Source: JAHEDH01 sp965364515 (GTDB lineage Bacteria; Actinomycetota; Acidimicrobiia; Spongiisociales; ZC4RG35). Taken from it: a DNA stretch of 34,012 nucleotides. The stretch's first letter is position 1. Each line of letters starts with the position of its first letter. The DNA is taken from assembly GCA_965364515.1 (NCBI GenBank), contig CBDTXZ010000011.1, positions 1-34,012 of the forward strand, written 5' to 3'. Positions 18,937-28,768 of this stretch are shown in pieces. Below the pieces are notes generated by a model, which did no database searches, was not told the DNA's origin, and saw only the letters and a program-made list of their open reading frames with translations. Made by a program: the position numbers and the translations under genes.

Positions 18937-21515
18937 TGCTCGTTCCTGTCGTCGGATGTGTGTGTGGTGAAGATGCCGACGGGGGCGACGCCGAACACCT
19001 GTGTCAGGGGCACCGATCCGTTCCACTGTCGCTCTTCGCCGGTGAGGTGGTCGTGCCACTCCTGTGGTGCATCGGCCGGGAGCGCGACCTCGGTGCCATC
19101 CCAACCGTCTGCCGCCCACAGACCGTCGCCGGCGAGTTTCAGCGTGAGACGGGGAGCGACCGCGAGCGCCCACTCCTCACCGTGGTTGCGGGCGAACGCA
19201 ATCACGTGCTCGTTCCTTTCTCCTTGCACCTCCAGAGGAAGGTAGGCGCCCTCACCGAAGAGTTCAGGTCGAGAGCGGCGGGCTCGAAGCGCAGCAGCCG
19301 TCACGGCGAGCTTGATGCGGCCGTCCTCCCAGGTTTCGCCGAGGGCGTGGAACAGGCCTTCCTCGCCGGATCGGTCGTCGAGTTCCTCGAGGAGCCTCTC
19401 CCGAAGCGCCCAATCGACGGGGCGGCGGTTGTCGGGGTCGGTCAGAGAGAGATCCCACAGCTCGGAGCCCCGATACACATCCGGGACGCCGGGAGAGCAG
19501 AGGCGCAGCACGGTTTGGGCGAGGGAGTCGAGCGCCCCGGCACGCCACAGCGGACCGGCGAATGCCTCGAGATCCTCGATGAACTCCCGGTCCGAGACGA
19601 GCCCGGCTGCGAAATCGGTGAGGGCGGACTCGTGGTCGAGGTCCGGCTCGAGCCATGCAGTGTGTACTTTCGCCTCACGCGCCGCTTTCACGAGGTAGTC
19701 ACCGAGACGCTCGCCGAACCGCTCGCCGCCGCCCGTCGGCCAGGCTCCAACGAACGTCTGGTAGATCAGCAGCTCCTCGCTCCTGGATGGCGACGACTGT
19801 GCGACCCGGTGCCTCCGGTTTCGTTCGTGCCAGGACTCGACACGTCTGGTCCACTGTTCTGCGACCTGGCTGATTGCGGAGATGCGCGTTCGAACGTCCT
19901 CGGATCGCTTCGTGTCATGGGTCGAGGCCGTCGTCATGGTGTGCGGCCACGAGCTTGCGATTCTGAGGTTGTGACCGTGAAACGCCGCGATCGGGTCGTC
20001 GGGGAGTGGAATCGGGTGGGCCCCGACCTCGTTGAGGGACACCAAGAGGTTGAACTGGTAGAAGGCCGTGTCCTCGACGCCCTTCGCCATCACGGCTCCG
20101 GTGAACTGTTGCACCTGTTCGACGAAGGCGATCCGTGCTCGTTCCTCCCGATGGTCGAGGTCCGGGCCATGCTCGAGCAAGAGCACCTCCCGAAGGAAGT
20201 CGAGAACGCGCGGGTCGCGGTCCGGAGCGAGGCCGGCAGCCTCCTCGAGCGCACGCTCGACGTGGCTGCGGTCGGCGTCGGACATCTCGCCGTCGCGTGC
20301 ATAGGTCCGGTAGACCGGAAGCGCCGCGAGTACGTCGACGGCACCGGCGATCAGCTCCGACGGCAGGACGTCGCGGGCGATCCGGTCCCTCCGCGCGAGT
20401 TCCTCGAGTGCGGCCGCGAAACGGGCAGTCTCGGGCCCGAGTCGCTCATGGATGATGAATCGCTGTTGCTCGTGGACGAGGGCGTCGAAATCGAGGGTGC
20501 TTCCGGTCACGTCTCGGTAGTGGGTCGCAAGCACATCGAGACCGGCCGGGTCCACGAACGCCTTGGCTGAGGCATCGAGATACTCGTAGCCGGTGGTGCC
20601 TGCGACGGGCCATTCCCGCGGAATCTCTTCCCCGGGGGCGAGGATCTTCTCGACCACGATCCACGTGTCTCCGCCCGTCGCCCGTTGGAGTGACTCGAGA
20701 TAGCCGAGCGGGTCTCGCAACCCGTCGATGTGGTCGAGGCGCAGGCCGTCGACGGCGCCGTCGTTCACGAGCTGAGAGATGAGCACGTGGGTGTCCTCGA
20801 AGACCGTCGGATCCTCCTGGCGGACCCCGACGAGTTCGGCGACCGTGAAGAAGCGGCGGTGCCCCAGCCGTTCCCTGGAGAGCTGCCACCAGACCAGCCG
20901 ATAGTGCTGTCGATCCAGAAGCCGATGGAGCCGATCGGGATCGGCATTGAATCCGGCGATCCGCTCGACGACCCCCGGATCGGAGGGGTCCAGACCGGTG
21001 TCGGCCAGCGATTCGGGCGAGAGGGGGAATCGGGCATCCCAGTAGGCGACCCGGATCGCATCCTCCTCGAGTTGGAGGGTGATCTCGCCTGCTTCGAGGG
21101 CTTCGGAGTAGGGCCGCCCGAGGAAGGGGAGTGGAAGCCCGTCGTCATCCCAGAAGAGATCGAAGTGGCGGGCGTGCACGGCTCCGGGCCCGTGCTCGAG
21201 CACGTCCATCCACCAGGGGTTGTGTCGCCCGATGGCCATGTGGTTGGGGACGATGTCGAGGATCAGGCCCAGTCCGCGCTCGTGGAGTGCCGTTGTGAAA
21301 CGCTGAAGTGCGGTCCGCCCACCCAACTCGGGATCGATCTCGGTCGGATCGACGACGTCGTAGCCGTGCGGGCTGCCCGGTCTCGAGCGGAGCAGCGGTG
21401 ACGCGTAGACGTGTGACACACCCAGGCTGTCGAAGTACGGGACGAGGTCGGTGGCGCCGTCGAGGTCGATTTGCGCAGGGTCGAACTGCATGCGATAGGT
21501 CGCTGAAGGCGTCAT
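18933..21515 (-). CDS. treY: Maltooligosyl trehalose synthase
   Basis: GH13_26 enzyme that converts the reducing-end alpha-1,4 bond of maltodextrin into the alpha,alpha-1,1 bond of maltooligosyl trehalose. It is 860 residues, at the long end for TreY. It starts with the diagnostic TYRMQF and has HVYASPLLRSRPGSPHGYDV, nucleophile D261 in DGLRLDHIDGLRDP, acid/base E289 in IVVEKIL, and the typical KGVEDTAFY and STHDTKRSEDVR motifs. Its ATG overlaps the stop of the GH57 gene by 1 nt (TGATG) and its TGA overlaps glgE. It works with TreZ, encoded two genes upstream. Confidence 0.96.
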   Translation of the reverse strand: MTPSATYRMQFDPAQIDLDGATDLVPYFDSLGVSHVYASPLLRSRPGSPHGYDVVDPTEIDPELGGRTALQRFTTALHERGLGLILDIVPNHMAIGRHNPWWMDVLEHGPGAVHARHFDLFWDDDGLPLPFLGRPYSEALEAGEITLQLEEDAIRVAYWDARFPLSPESLADTGLDPSDPGVVERIAGFNADPDRLHRLLDRQHYRLVWWQLSRERLGHRRFFTVAELVGVRQEDPTVFEDTHVLISQLVNDGAVDGLRLDHIDGLRDPLGYLESLQRATGGDTWIVVEKILAPGEEIPREWPVAGTTGYEYLDASAKAFVDPAGLDVLATHYRDVTGSTLDFDALVHEQQRFIIHERLGPETARFAAALEELARRDRIARDVLPSELIAGAVDVLAALPVYRTYARDGEMSDADRSHVERALEEAAGLAPDRDPRVLDFLREVLLLEHGPDLDHREERARIAFVEQVQQFTGAVMAKGVEDTAFYQFNLLVSLNEVGAHPIPLPDDPIAAFHGHNLRIASSWPHTMTTASTHDTKRSEDVRTRISAISQVAEQWTRRVESWHERNRRHRVAQSSPSRSEELLIYQTFVGAWPTGGGERFGERLGDYLVKAAREAKVHTAWLEPDLDHESALTDFAAGLVSDREFIEDLEAFAGPLWRAGALDSLAQTVLRLCSPGVPDVYRGSELWDLSLTDPDNRRPVDWALRERLLEELDDRSGEEGLFHALGETWEDGRIKLAVTAAALRARRSRPELFGEGAYLPLEVQGERNEHVIAFARNHGEEWALAVAPRLTLKLAGDGLWAADGWDGTEVALPADAPQEWHDHLTGEERQWNGSVPLTQVFGVAPVGIFTTHTSDDRNEQ

Positions 21516-23929
21516 CAGTCGATCCTGACCTTCAGCAGAGCTGCCAGCTCACGGAACGCAGCCTCCCAACGCCGTGCCCGCCCCGACGTCCGGGCGCTGA
21601 GCTCCTCGAACACCGCCTCCTTGAGGCGGTAGAAGGAGTTCTGGGACGCGGTCAGGTCGACGTCGATGCGAGCCGAGTGGGCGAGATCCACCAGTCCGGT
21701 GGTGCGCTCGACGAGGGCGATGTCACTCGGGGCGTCTTCGAGGTCGGACATCGCTCGTTCGATGGTGTGCGCGAGCGCGAATCCGAGCCCGGCGCGGTCG
21801 ATCGCCGCTCCGATCTGGCCGGCGTCTTCGAGAAGCCGTGCAACGTGGTCGTGGTCGAGGTCCGGGTCCGCCAGGCGCTCGGAGAGCTCGTGATTGAGGA
21901 CCGTCCGAGCGTTCGAGACGAGCTCGTCTGGGATGGGGACGCCGATGGAGGCGAGGAACCGCAGGAGGGGGACGCGGGACTCGTAGGCCGATCGGGTCTG
22001 TTCGGCGACTTCCTCGACGGTCGTCTGGATGATCTGGGAGACGATTCGCTGGCGCTCGTCGCGGAACAGGCTCGCCAGGGTGTACCGGCTGGAGGGGAAG
22101 AACGAGTCCAGCTCTCGAAGGGTGGCTGGGAGATCGCCTCGCTCGAACGCAGCGAAGACCCGTTCGGCGAGTTCTCGATATCGACGCTTCGGGCCTGCCA
22201 CCCGCACGCCGGCGGTCAGGTTGTGATCACCGAAGTGCAGGACGCCGAAGATGAGCTCGTCGGCGTCTCGCGTGATCCGGGAGGAGACCCGGGCGCGTCC
22301 CGTCCCCAGGCTCCAGTTGCCCGACGTCTCGACCCGATGGTCGGACCGGACGACGTCGAACGCCCTCACCCTCGTGTCGGCGTCGACGTCTTCGAAGAGC
22401 GAGATCAGGGCGTAGTGGGCGGCGACGTCGGCCAGCGTCACCTTGGTCGGACGGACGAACCGCTCGTACACGGCCCGGCCGTTTGGAGTCTCGGCCAGAT
22501 TGCTCTCCGCAGCAGCGAGCCGCTCCACGAAACCGGCCTCGAGATCGAGGTCGAGCGCATCCTTTGCCAGTTGGATCGCTCGGGCGGCGTATTCGATCAC
22601 CTGGACGGTCTCGATGCCGGTCAGCTCGTCGAAGAACCATCCGCAGGACGTGTACATGAGCATGGCGTGCCGCTGGAGCTCCATGAGTCGCAGCGCCCGA
22701 GTGGCCTCGTCGGGTTCGGGTTGGTGTCCGAGCCAGGTCCTCAGGAAGGCGTCGACGTTCTCCGGTGACCGGTCGAGGACCACACCGACATAGGCGTCCC
22801 TGGCCTCCCACGGGTCGGTGAAGAGGTCGGCTCCGGAGTTCTCGAACGCGGGGTCGATCTCGCCGCGCAGCCAGTCCAGGGCATCTCGAAGCGGCGCTCG
22901 CCATCGTTGGTGCCATTCGGGTCTCATCCCCGAGGCGCATCCGCAATCTGCGCGCCACCGATCGACACCGTGCACGCAACTCCACGCAGTGTTCTCGACG
23001 ATCCGGGCCTCGTGGGTCGGAGGATGTCGTTCCAGCCAGCTTCCGTACACGGTCAATTCGACATCGGGATCGGCGTCGATGCGCTCCAACGCCCAGGCCA
23101 GGGCCATGTCGCCGTGACGCTGGTGATGGCCGTAGGTCTCACCGTCGGTCGCAACGTTGACCAGCTGAGGGTGATCGCGGTCGCCGAACAGCCCCATGAG
23201 TCGGTCGGCATAGACATTGCCGTCACGGAGAAGGCCTTCGAATGCGATTCCCTGCGAGACGGGTCCGTCGTACACGAAGACGGCGATGGAGCGGTCTCCC
23301 GGCAGGTGGACGCGGTACGGCATCGTGGGATCGACGTTGCCGCCTGACACGTCGTTCCAGTCGTCCTCGCCGAGTCCCCGTACGGCGTCGATCTGGTGGG
23401 GTTCGAGGATGGTGAAGGCGATACCGGCGTCTGCCATCGCCGTGAGCGTCTCGAGGTCGACTGCCGTCTCGGGAAGCCACATGCCCTCCGGGTCACGTCC
23501 GAATCGGTGTTGGAAGTCCGAAACACCCCACCGGACCTGGGTCACCTTGTCTCTCGATGAAGCGAGCGGCATGATCATGTGCCCGTACGCCTGGGCGATC
23601 GCCGGGCCGTGCCCGTCGAACCGCTCGGCACCCCGGGCGTCTGCCTCGATGATCTCCGTATAGACGTCGGGAGCGGCATGTTGCATCCATGCCAGAACCG
23701 TTGGCCCGAAGTTGAAGCTCATCCGCTCGTAGTTCGAGACCATTCTGAGTATGAAGCCCTGGTCGTCGACGATCCGGCTCCGGGCGTTCGGGGCGTAGCA
23801 CTCTGCTGAGATGCGCTCGTTCCAGTCGTGGAACGGGTACGCAGAGTCCTGGAGCTCGATCTCCTCGAGCCACGGGTTCTCTCGGGGCGGCTGGTAGAAG
23901 TGCCCGTGGATGCAGACGGCGCGTCTCAT
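21515..23929 (-). CDS. GH57 family protein with DUF3536-like C-terminal region
   Basis: 804 residues. The N-terminal part (about 1-300) is a GH57 (beta/alpha)7-barrel: IHGHFYQPPRENPW at 7-20 is region 1, GMWLPETAVD near 149-158 holds the likely catalytic Glu (E154), and ATDGETYGHHQ near 260-270 is the region expected to carry the Asp. The long C-terminal part resembles the DUF3536 domain that accompanies this GH57 subgroup. GH57 members are amylases, branching enzymes or 4-alpha-glucanotransferases; activity here is unknown. It overlaps treZ by 4 nt and treY by 1 nt, so it is made together with the trehalose-forming pair and probably trims, transfers or branches the same glucan. Confidence 0.88.
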   Translation of the reverse strand: MRRAVCIHGHFYQPPRENPWLEEIELQDSAYPFHDWNERISAECYAPNARSRIVDDQGFILRMVSNYERMSFNFGPTVLAWMQHAAPDVYTEIIEADARGAERFDGHGPAIAQAYGHMIMPLASSRDKVTQVRWGVSDFQHRFGRDPEGMWLPETAVDLETLTAMADAGIAFTILEPHQIDAVRGLGEDDWNDVSGGNVDPTMPYRVHLPGDRSIAVFVYDGPVSQGIAFEGLLRDGNVYADRLMGLFGDRDHPQLVNVATDGETYGHHQRHGDMALAWALERIDADPDVELTVYGSWLERHPPTHEARIVENTAWSCVHGVDRWRADCGCASGMRPEWHQRWRAPLRDALDWLRGEIDPAFENSGADLFTDPWEARDAYVGVVLDRSPENVDAFLRTWLGHQPEPDEATRALRLMELQRHAMLMYTSCGWFFDELTGIETVQVIEYAARAIQLAKDALDLDLEAGFVERLAAAESNLAETPNGRAVYERFVRPTKVTLADVAAHYALISLFEDVDADTRVRAFDVVRSDHRVETSGNWSLGTGRARVSSRITRDADELIFGVLHFGDHNLTAGVRVAGPKRRYRELAERVFAAFERGDLPATLRELDSFFPSSRYTLASLFRDERQRIVSQIIQTTVEEVAEQTRSAYESRVPLLRFLASIGVPIPDELVSNARTVLNHELSERLADPDLDHDHVARLLEDAGQIGAAIDRAGLGFALAHTIERAMSDLEDAPSDIALVERTTGLVDLAHSARIDVDLTASQNSFYRLKEAVFEELSARTSGRARRWEAAFRELAALLKVRID

Positions 23930-25692
23930 CTGGCGCCCCCGAACACGGCGAACCCCCACGCCTTCAGGTGCGCCACCCCGTCCGCCGCATCGGGCTTCTC
24001 GCCGGGGAGAAGCTGTGTCCATGATCCTTTGGGGAGTGTCGTCTCGACTTCGTTGTCGCCTGCGTTGAGGAGGACGAGGATGGTTCCTCCGTGATCGATG
24101 GAGATCAGGGTGCCGTCGCGGGTGACCCGGTGGGCCTCCGGATCCGGATTGCGGATCGCAGGCTCCCGGGTTCTCAGCGAAATCAGTCGTTTGTGGAGAT
24201 CGAGCATGTCCGAATGCTCGGTCTGGTCCAGCTTCGTCCAGTCCAGCATCGACGCCTCGAACGTAGACGGTTCGGCAGGGTCGGGGACTGTGTCTCCGGC
24301 TTCGATGAATCCGGCGAATTCGGTGGCTCGACCCTCGCTCACCGCCTGGCTCAGGTCGTCGTCGGTGTGATCGATGAAGTAGAGGAATGGGCGGGTCTCT
24401 GCCCACTCTTCGCCCATGTACAGCATGGGCACCCACGGCGACAGCAGCGTGATCGCGGCCGCAAACCGAAGCCGGTCGCGATCGACCAACGTCGACAGAC
24501 GGTCTCCCTGAGCACGATTTCCGATCTGGTCGTGGTTCTGTGCGAACACGACCAGGGAGGATCTCGGAAGGTCATCGGACGCCGAGCCGTGGGTGCGCCC
24601 TCGATACTCGGAGTATCGGTCGGCGTTGATGTATCCGGAGCCGACCCCGGAGGTCAGATCGGTGACGGAGTCGGCGAAGTCGGCGTAGTACCGGGTGCGT
24701 TCGCCGGTGAGCGTCACGTGCAGGGCGTGATGGAAGTCGTCATTCCATGCGGAGTCGAGCCCCATGCCGCCGACGGCAGGGGCGCGAACCAGTTGCGGGT
24801 CGTTGGATGAGCTCTCGGCGACGATGTGCACCCGTCGTCCCAGGGAGCTCGCTCGTTCGTGGACCGCACTCGCCAGCTGGCGGAGAAACGGCCTCGCCGA
24901 CGAGTCGAACATCGCATGAACCGCATCGAGGCGCAGACCGTCGATGTGGAACTCGTCGATCCACATGAGGGCGTTCTCGATGAAGTACGACCTGACCTCG
25001 TCGGAGCCGCGACCGTCGAGATTGACGGCTTCGCCCCATGGCGTCTTGTAGCGGTCGGTGAAGTAGGGGCCGAACCCTCGGAGGTAGTTGCCCTCGGGGC
25101 CGAGGTGGTTGTAGACCACGTCCAGGTAGACCGCCAGGCCGGCCCGGTGGCATGCGTCCACGAGTCGTGCCAGCCCAGACGCACCTCCGTAGGAATGTTG
25201 GACGGCGTAGGGGTGTACCCCGTCGTAGCCCCAGTTGCGGTTGCCGGGGAACTGGGCGACGGGCATGAGCTCGATCGCCGTCACGCCGAGATCGACGAGA
25301 TGAGCCAGCCGGTCGGCCACTCCGTCGAACGTCCCTGCCTGAGTGAAGGTCCCGACGTGGAGCTCGTAGAAGATCTGATCGGCCAGGTCGGGATTCGCCC
25401 AGGTGTCGTCGGTCCAGTCGAAGGAGAGGTCGACGATCTCTGACGGGCCGTGCACTCCCTCGGGTTGGGAGAGCGAGGCCGGGTCGGGTCGGGTGATGTC
25501 GCCGTCCAGCCGAAGCAGATATCGGTCGCCCGGCTCGAGGGCTCCGGTGCGGGTGCGGAACCAGCCTCGATCGTCCGGCGTCAACGACGCGACACCACTG
25601 CCGTCGGGACGGACGAGTTCCACGGAGTGCACGAAGGGTGCCCAGACGTCGACGTCAGTGCCGTTCGGTGACCACGAAACGCCTGGCCTCAT
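23926..25692 (-). CDS. treZ: Maltooligosyltrehalose trehalohydrolase
   Basis: GH13_10 enzyme that cleaves the alpha-1,4 bond next to the trehalose end, releasing free trehalose. The 588 residues have a CBM48-type N-terminal domain (about 1-95) and a GH13 barrel: NWGYDGVHPYAVQHSYGG, nucleophile D256 in DGLRLDAVHAMFD, acid/base E293 in IVAESSSND, and AQNHDQIGNRAQG. The start at 25692 overlaps the glgB stop as ATGA. A longer upstream reading exists only as a shadow of glgB. With treY it forms the TreYZ route from glucan to trehalose. Confidence 0.96.
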   Translation of the reverse strand: MRPGVSWSPNGTDVDVWAPFVHSVELVRPDGSGVASLTPDDRGWFRTRTGALEPGDRYLLRLDGDITRPDPASLSQPEGVHGPSEIVDLSFDWTDDTWANPDLADQIFYELHVGTFTQAGTFDGVADRLAHLVDLGVTAIELMPVAQFPGNRNWGYDGVHPYAVQHSYGGASGLARLVDACHRAGLAVYLDVVYNHLGPEGNYLRGFGPYFTDRYKTPWGEAVNLDGRGSDEVRSYFIENALMWIDEFHIDGLRLDAVHAMFDSSARPFLRQLASAVHERASSLGRRVHIVAESSSNDPQLVRAPAVGGMGLDSAWNDDFHHALHVTLTGERTRYYADFADSVTDLTSGVGSGYINADRYSEYRGRTHGSASDDLPRSSLVVFAQNHDQIGNRAQGDRLSTLVDRDRLRFAAAITLLSPWVPMLYMGEEWAETRPFLYFIDHTDDDLSQAVSEGRATEFAGFIEAGDTVPDPAEPSTFEASMLDWTKLDQTEHSDMLDLHKRLISLRTREPAIRNPDPEAHRVTRDGTLISIDHGGTILVLLNAGDNEVETTLPKGSWTQLLPGEKPDAADGVAHLKAWGFAVFGGAR

Positions 25693-27584
25693 CTGCGTAG
25701 ACGCAACACGAGGACGCTCAACGGAGGGAGGACCAGATCGATGCTGTGCGGCCGCCCGTGTCGAGGCAGGGCGAGCGGTCCCGTAGCAACCGAGCCGAGG
25801 TTGCCCTGGCCGCTGCCCCCGTATGTCGCAGCGTCCGTGTTGACGATCTCGTCCCAGGTTCCGGGCTCGGGGACGCCAACGCGGTACTGGTGTCGCGGGA
25901 TCGGCGTGGCGTTCACGGCGACCACAGCGACGTCGCCGTCGCGGGACTTGCGCAGGAAGGTGAAGACGCTGTTGTCGGCATCGTTGGCGTCGATCCACTC
26001 GAAACCGGCCGGGTCGCAGTCGGCGTCGTGCAACGCCGGAACGTCTCGATAGGTCTGGTTGAGGTCGCTGACGAGCCTCGCCAGACCGGCGTGGCTCTCG
26101 ACGTCGAGCAGGTGCCATTCGACGCTCGATTCGTGGCTCCACTCGGCGACCTGGCCGATCTCGCAACCCATGAACAGCAGTTTCTTGCCCGGCTGGGTCC
26201 ACATCACGCCAAGCAGTGTTCGGAGGTTCGCCATCCGCTGCCATTCGTCTCCGGGCATCTTGCCCAACAGAGAGCCTTTGCCGTGAACGACCTCGTCGTG
26301 AGACAAGGGCATCATGAAGTTCTCGTTGAAGGCGTAGACCATCCGGAAGGTGAACTCGTGATGGTGGTACCGGCGATGGATCGGCTCGTTCTGGAAGTAG
26401 CCGAGCGTGTCGTGCATCCAACCCATGTCCCACTTCATCCCGAACCCGAGCCCGCCCAGGAACGTCGGGCGCGACACCATGGGCCACGAAGTCGACTCCT
26501 CGGCGATCGTCTGTACGTCGGGGTACTCGGCGTAGACCGCTTCGTTGAACCGGCGGAGGAAGTCGATGGCCTCGAGGTTCTCGTTCCCGCCGTATTCGTT
26601 CGGGATCCATTCGCCATCGGACCGGGAGTAGTCGAGATACAGCATGGATGCGACGGCGTCCACTCTGATGCCGTCGATGTGGTAGTGGTCGAGCCAGAAC
26701 ATGGCGCTCGAGATCAGGAACGCAGGCACCTCGGAACGGCCGAAGTTGAAGATCGAGGAGTGCCAATCGGGGTGGTAGCCCTGCTTGGGATCGGCGTGCT
26801 CGAACAGGTGTGTGCCGTCGAAGTTTGCAAGTCCGTGGGCGTCTGCTGGGAAGTGGGACGGCACCCAGTCCAGGATCACTCCGATGCCCGCCTGGTGGAG
26901 CGTGTCGACGAACGACATGAAGTCCTGCGGTGTGCCGTAGCGACTCGTCGGCGCGAAGTAGCCGGTCGTCTGATATCCCCATGAGCCGTAGAAGGGATGT
27001 TCCATGATCGGCAGCAGTTCGACGTGGGTGAAGCCCCGCTCGGTCACGTACTCGGCGAGCCTGGGCGCGATCTCCCGGTATGAGAGCGAGCGGTTGTCGT
27101 CCTCGGGGACTCGCATCCAGGAGCCGAGGTGGACCTCGTAGACGCTGATGGGCGCGTCGAGTTGCTGTTTCTCGGCCCTGGTCTTCATCCAGTCTTTGTC
27201 GGCCCACTCGTATTCCAGGTCCCAGACCTTCGACCCCGTCGCCGGAGGGGTCTCATGGTGGAACCCGAACGGGTCTGCCTTCTCCAGTCGGGTGCCGTCG
27301 GCGGTCTCGATCGAGTACTTGTAGGTGTCGCCCTTGGCCGCAGCGGCGGTGCACGCCCAGATCCCCGATGATCCCACGGGTGTCATGACGTCGGCGGCGA
27401 GACTCCATCCGTTGAAGTCGCCGATGACGGACACGGAGCGGGCGTTCGGGGCCCAAACGGCGAACCGGGTCCCGTCTCCGGTGAGATGGGCGCCCAGCAT
27501 CTGGTAGGCGCGCCGATGGGTCCCCTCGTTCCAGAGGTGGAGGTCGTTGTCGGTTGGGCGTTTCACTGCAGTCGGTGCGGCCAT
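25689..27584 (-). CDS. glgB: 1,4-alpha-glucan branching enzyme
   Basis: GH13_9 enzyme that introduces alpha-1,6 branches into linear glucan. It is 631 residues, with one CBM48 N-domain (about 30-115) and not the double N-domain of longer (about 730-residue) GlgB. Catalytic residues are D309 in DGIRVDAVASMLYLDYSR and E362 in TIAEEST, with LSHDEVVHGKGS as the transition-state motif. The start MAAPTAVKRP was chosen because GAGGA lies 6 nt upstream. It is the first gene of the six-gene operon and is divergent from the tocopherol cyclase-like gene. In the GlgE pathway GlgB branches the chains that GlgE extends. Confidence 0.96.
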   Translation of the reverse strand: MAAPTAVKRPTDNDLHLWNEGTHRRAYQMLGAHLTGDGTRFAVWAPNARSVSVIGDFNGWSLAADVMTPVGSSGIWACTAAAAKGDTYKYSIETADGTRLEKADPFGFHHETPPATGSKVWDLEYEWADKDWMKTRAEKQQLDAPISVYEVHLGSWMRVPEDDNRSLSYREIAPRLAEYVTERGFTHVELLPIMEHPFYGSWGYQTTGYFAPTSRYGTPQDFMSFVDTLHQAGIGVILDWVPSHFPADAHGLANFDGTHLFEHADPKQGYHPDWHSSIFNFGRSEVPAFLISSAMFWLDHYHIDGIRVDAVASMLYLDYSRSDGEWIPNEYGGNENLEAIDFLRRFNEAVYAEYPDVQTIAEESTSWPMVSRPTFLGGLGFGMKWDMGWMHDTLGYFQNEPIHRRYHHHEFTFRMVYAFNENFMMPLSHDEVVHGKGSLLGKMPGDEWQRMANLRTLLGVMWTQPGKKLLFMGCEIGQVAEWSHESSVEWHLLDVESHAGLARLVSDLNQTYRDVPALHDADCDPAGFEWIDANDADNSVFTFLRKSRDGDVAVVAVNATPIPRHQYRVGVPEPGTWDEIVNTDAATYGGSGQGNLGSVATGPLALPRHGRPHSIDLVLPPLSVLVLRLRR

Positions 27585-27691
27585 CGAAGATCCTCGAGTC
27601 GCGGAATGTCTGATGTGGACTTCCAACCACGCTACGTGGATCAAAGCCGTCTCGCACACCCAGACGGAGGCTGAAGCGACCGTGCAGGGCC
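27585..27691. promoter_or_regulatory. Divergent control region of the glucan/trehalose operon
   Basis: This 107-nt gap must contain the glgB operon promoter. A short inverted repeat, CCACG-CTA-CGTGG (27627-27639), could be an operator half-site pair. A TTTGAT hexamer on the minus strand (27646-27641) is a possible -35, but no good -10 follows at normal spacing. No riboswitch-like structure was recognised. Confidence 0.3.
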
Positions 27692-28711
27692 ATGATCGGT
27701 AGGGTCCGGTGCGTCGAAGGAGACGTGATCCGAGCCAGCCTGCTCTTTCATCCTGAGCGATACCACGGCCATCGCCGTCGGGCGCCGTTCTTCGAAGGCT
27801 GGTACTTCAAACTGGTCGATCCATCCGAGCGGTATCGGTATGCGGTCATCCCTGGGATCTTCCTGAGTGACGATCCGACAGAGGAGCACGCCTTCGTCCA
27901 GATCCTCGACGGCAGCACCGGAGATGCCACCTATCACCGGTTTGCGGCCGACCAGTTCTGGGCGGCCCGTGACTCGTTCGATGTCCGGATCGGACCCAAT
28001 CGTTTCTGGGAACGCGGGCTCGAGTTGAAGATCGCCGACGAGGAGCGCGTCATGTCCGGTCACATCAGCCTCGTCGAACCGACCCCGTGGCCGGTGTCGT
28101 GGGCATCGCTGGGCATCATGGGACCGTACGGGTGGGTGCCGCGGATGGAGTGCAATCACGGCGTCGTCAGTCTCGACCATCGGCTCGACGGAGAACTCGT
28201 GGTCGGCGAAACCGCAATCGACTTCTCAGGTGGGCGGGGGTATGTCGAGAAGGACTGGGGGGCGGCGTTCCCGGCGGGATACGTGTGGATCCAGTCCAAT
28301 CACTTCGAGCGGGCCGGGGTGAGTTTCGTCGGGTCGATCGCGATCATCCCGTGGCTGTTCTCCTCGTTCCCCGGGTTCATCATCGGCCTGTGGGTCGACG
28401 GGAGCCTGTATCGGCTGGCCACGTACACGGGTGCGGAAACGCGACACCTCGACATCACCGACGAAGCGATCGAGTGGACCGTGGCGGACGACGATCATGT
28501 CCTGAAGATCGAAGCCCAACGGGCGAGCGGCGGGCTGCTGCTGGGTCCGACCCGTGAGCGGATGAGCGACCGGGTCGGCGAGACCATGCTCGCAGAGGTC
28601 GCCGTCGAACTCCGAACGACGCAGGGCGATGTGGTGTTCGAGGGCGTCGGGAGGAACACCGGACTCGAAGCCCACGGCGACCTCGAGCGACTCTTGGCGA
28701 TGCAGACCTGA
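27692..28711 (+). CDS. Tocopherol cyclase-like protein
   Basis: 339 residues resembling the tocopherol cyclase family, a lipocalin-like fold first known from plant and cyanobacterial vitamin E synthesis. Visible family features are RAPFFEGWYFKLVD near the N-terminus, and GYVEKDWGAAFPAGYVWIQSNHF in two pieces (GYVEKDWG, then YVWIQSNHF) around residues 184-206. Many heterotrophic bacteria carry such proteins without a tocopherol pathway, so the substrate is unknown. A GTG at 27725 is an alternative start: it has GAAGGAG just upstream, but only 2 nt away. The ATG at 27692 has a poor SD. The gene stands alone, divergent from glgB. Confidence 0.8.
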   Translation: MIGRVRCVEGDVIRASLLFHPERYHGHRRRAPFFEGWYFKLVDPSERYRYAVIPGIFLSDDPTEEHAFVQILDGSTGDATYHRFAADQFWAARDSFDVRIGPNRFWERGLELKIADEERVMSGHISLVEPTPWPVSWASLGIMGPYGWVPRMECNHGVVSLDHRLDGELVVGETAIDFSGGRGYVEKDWGAAFPAGYVWIQSNHFERAGVSFVGSIAIIPWLFSSFPGFIIGLWVDGSLYRLATYTGAETRHLDITDEAIEWTVADDDHVLKIEAQRASGGLLLGPTRERMSDRVGETMLAEVAVELRTTQGDVVFEGVGRNTGLEAHGDLERLLAMQT

Positions 28712-28768
28712 TGCGGCGGAGCCGTACCCAACTGTGAGGTCGCCCGGGGTGCCTCGTACGATTTCCGC

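Noticed and set aside
18930..22768. Plus-strand open frames opposite treY and the GH57 gene
   Set aside because: They are antisense shadows in high-GC DNA without any recognisable motif.
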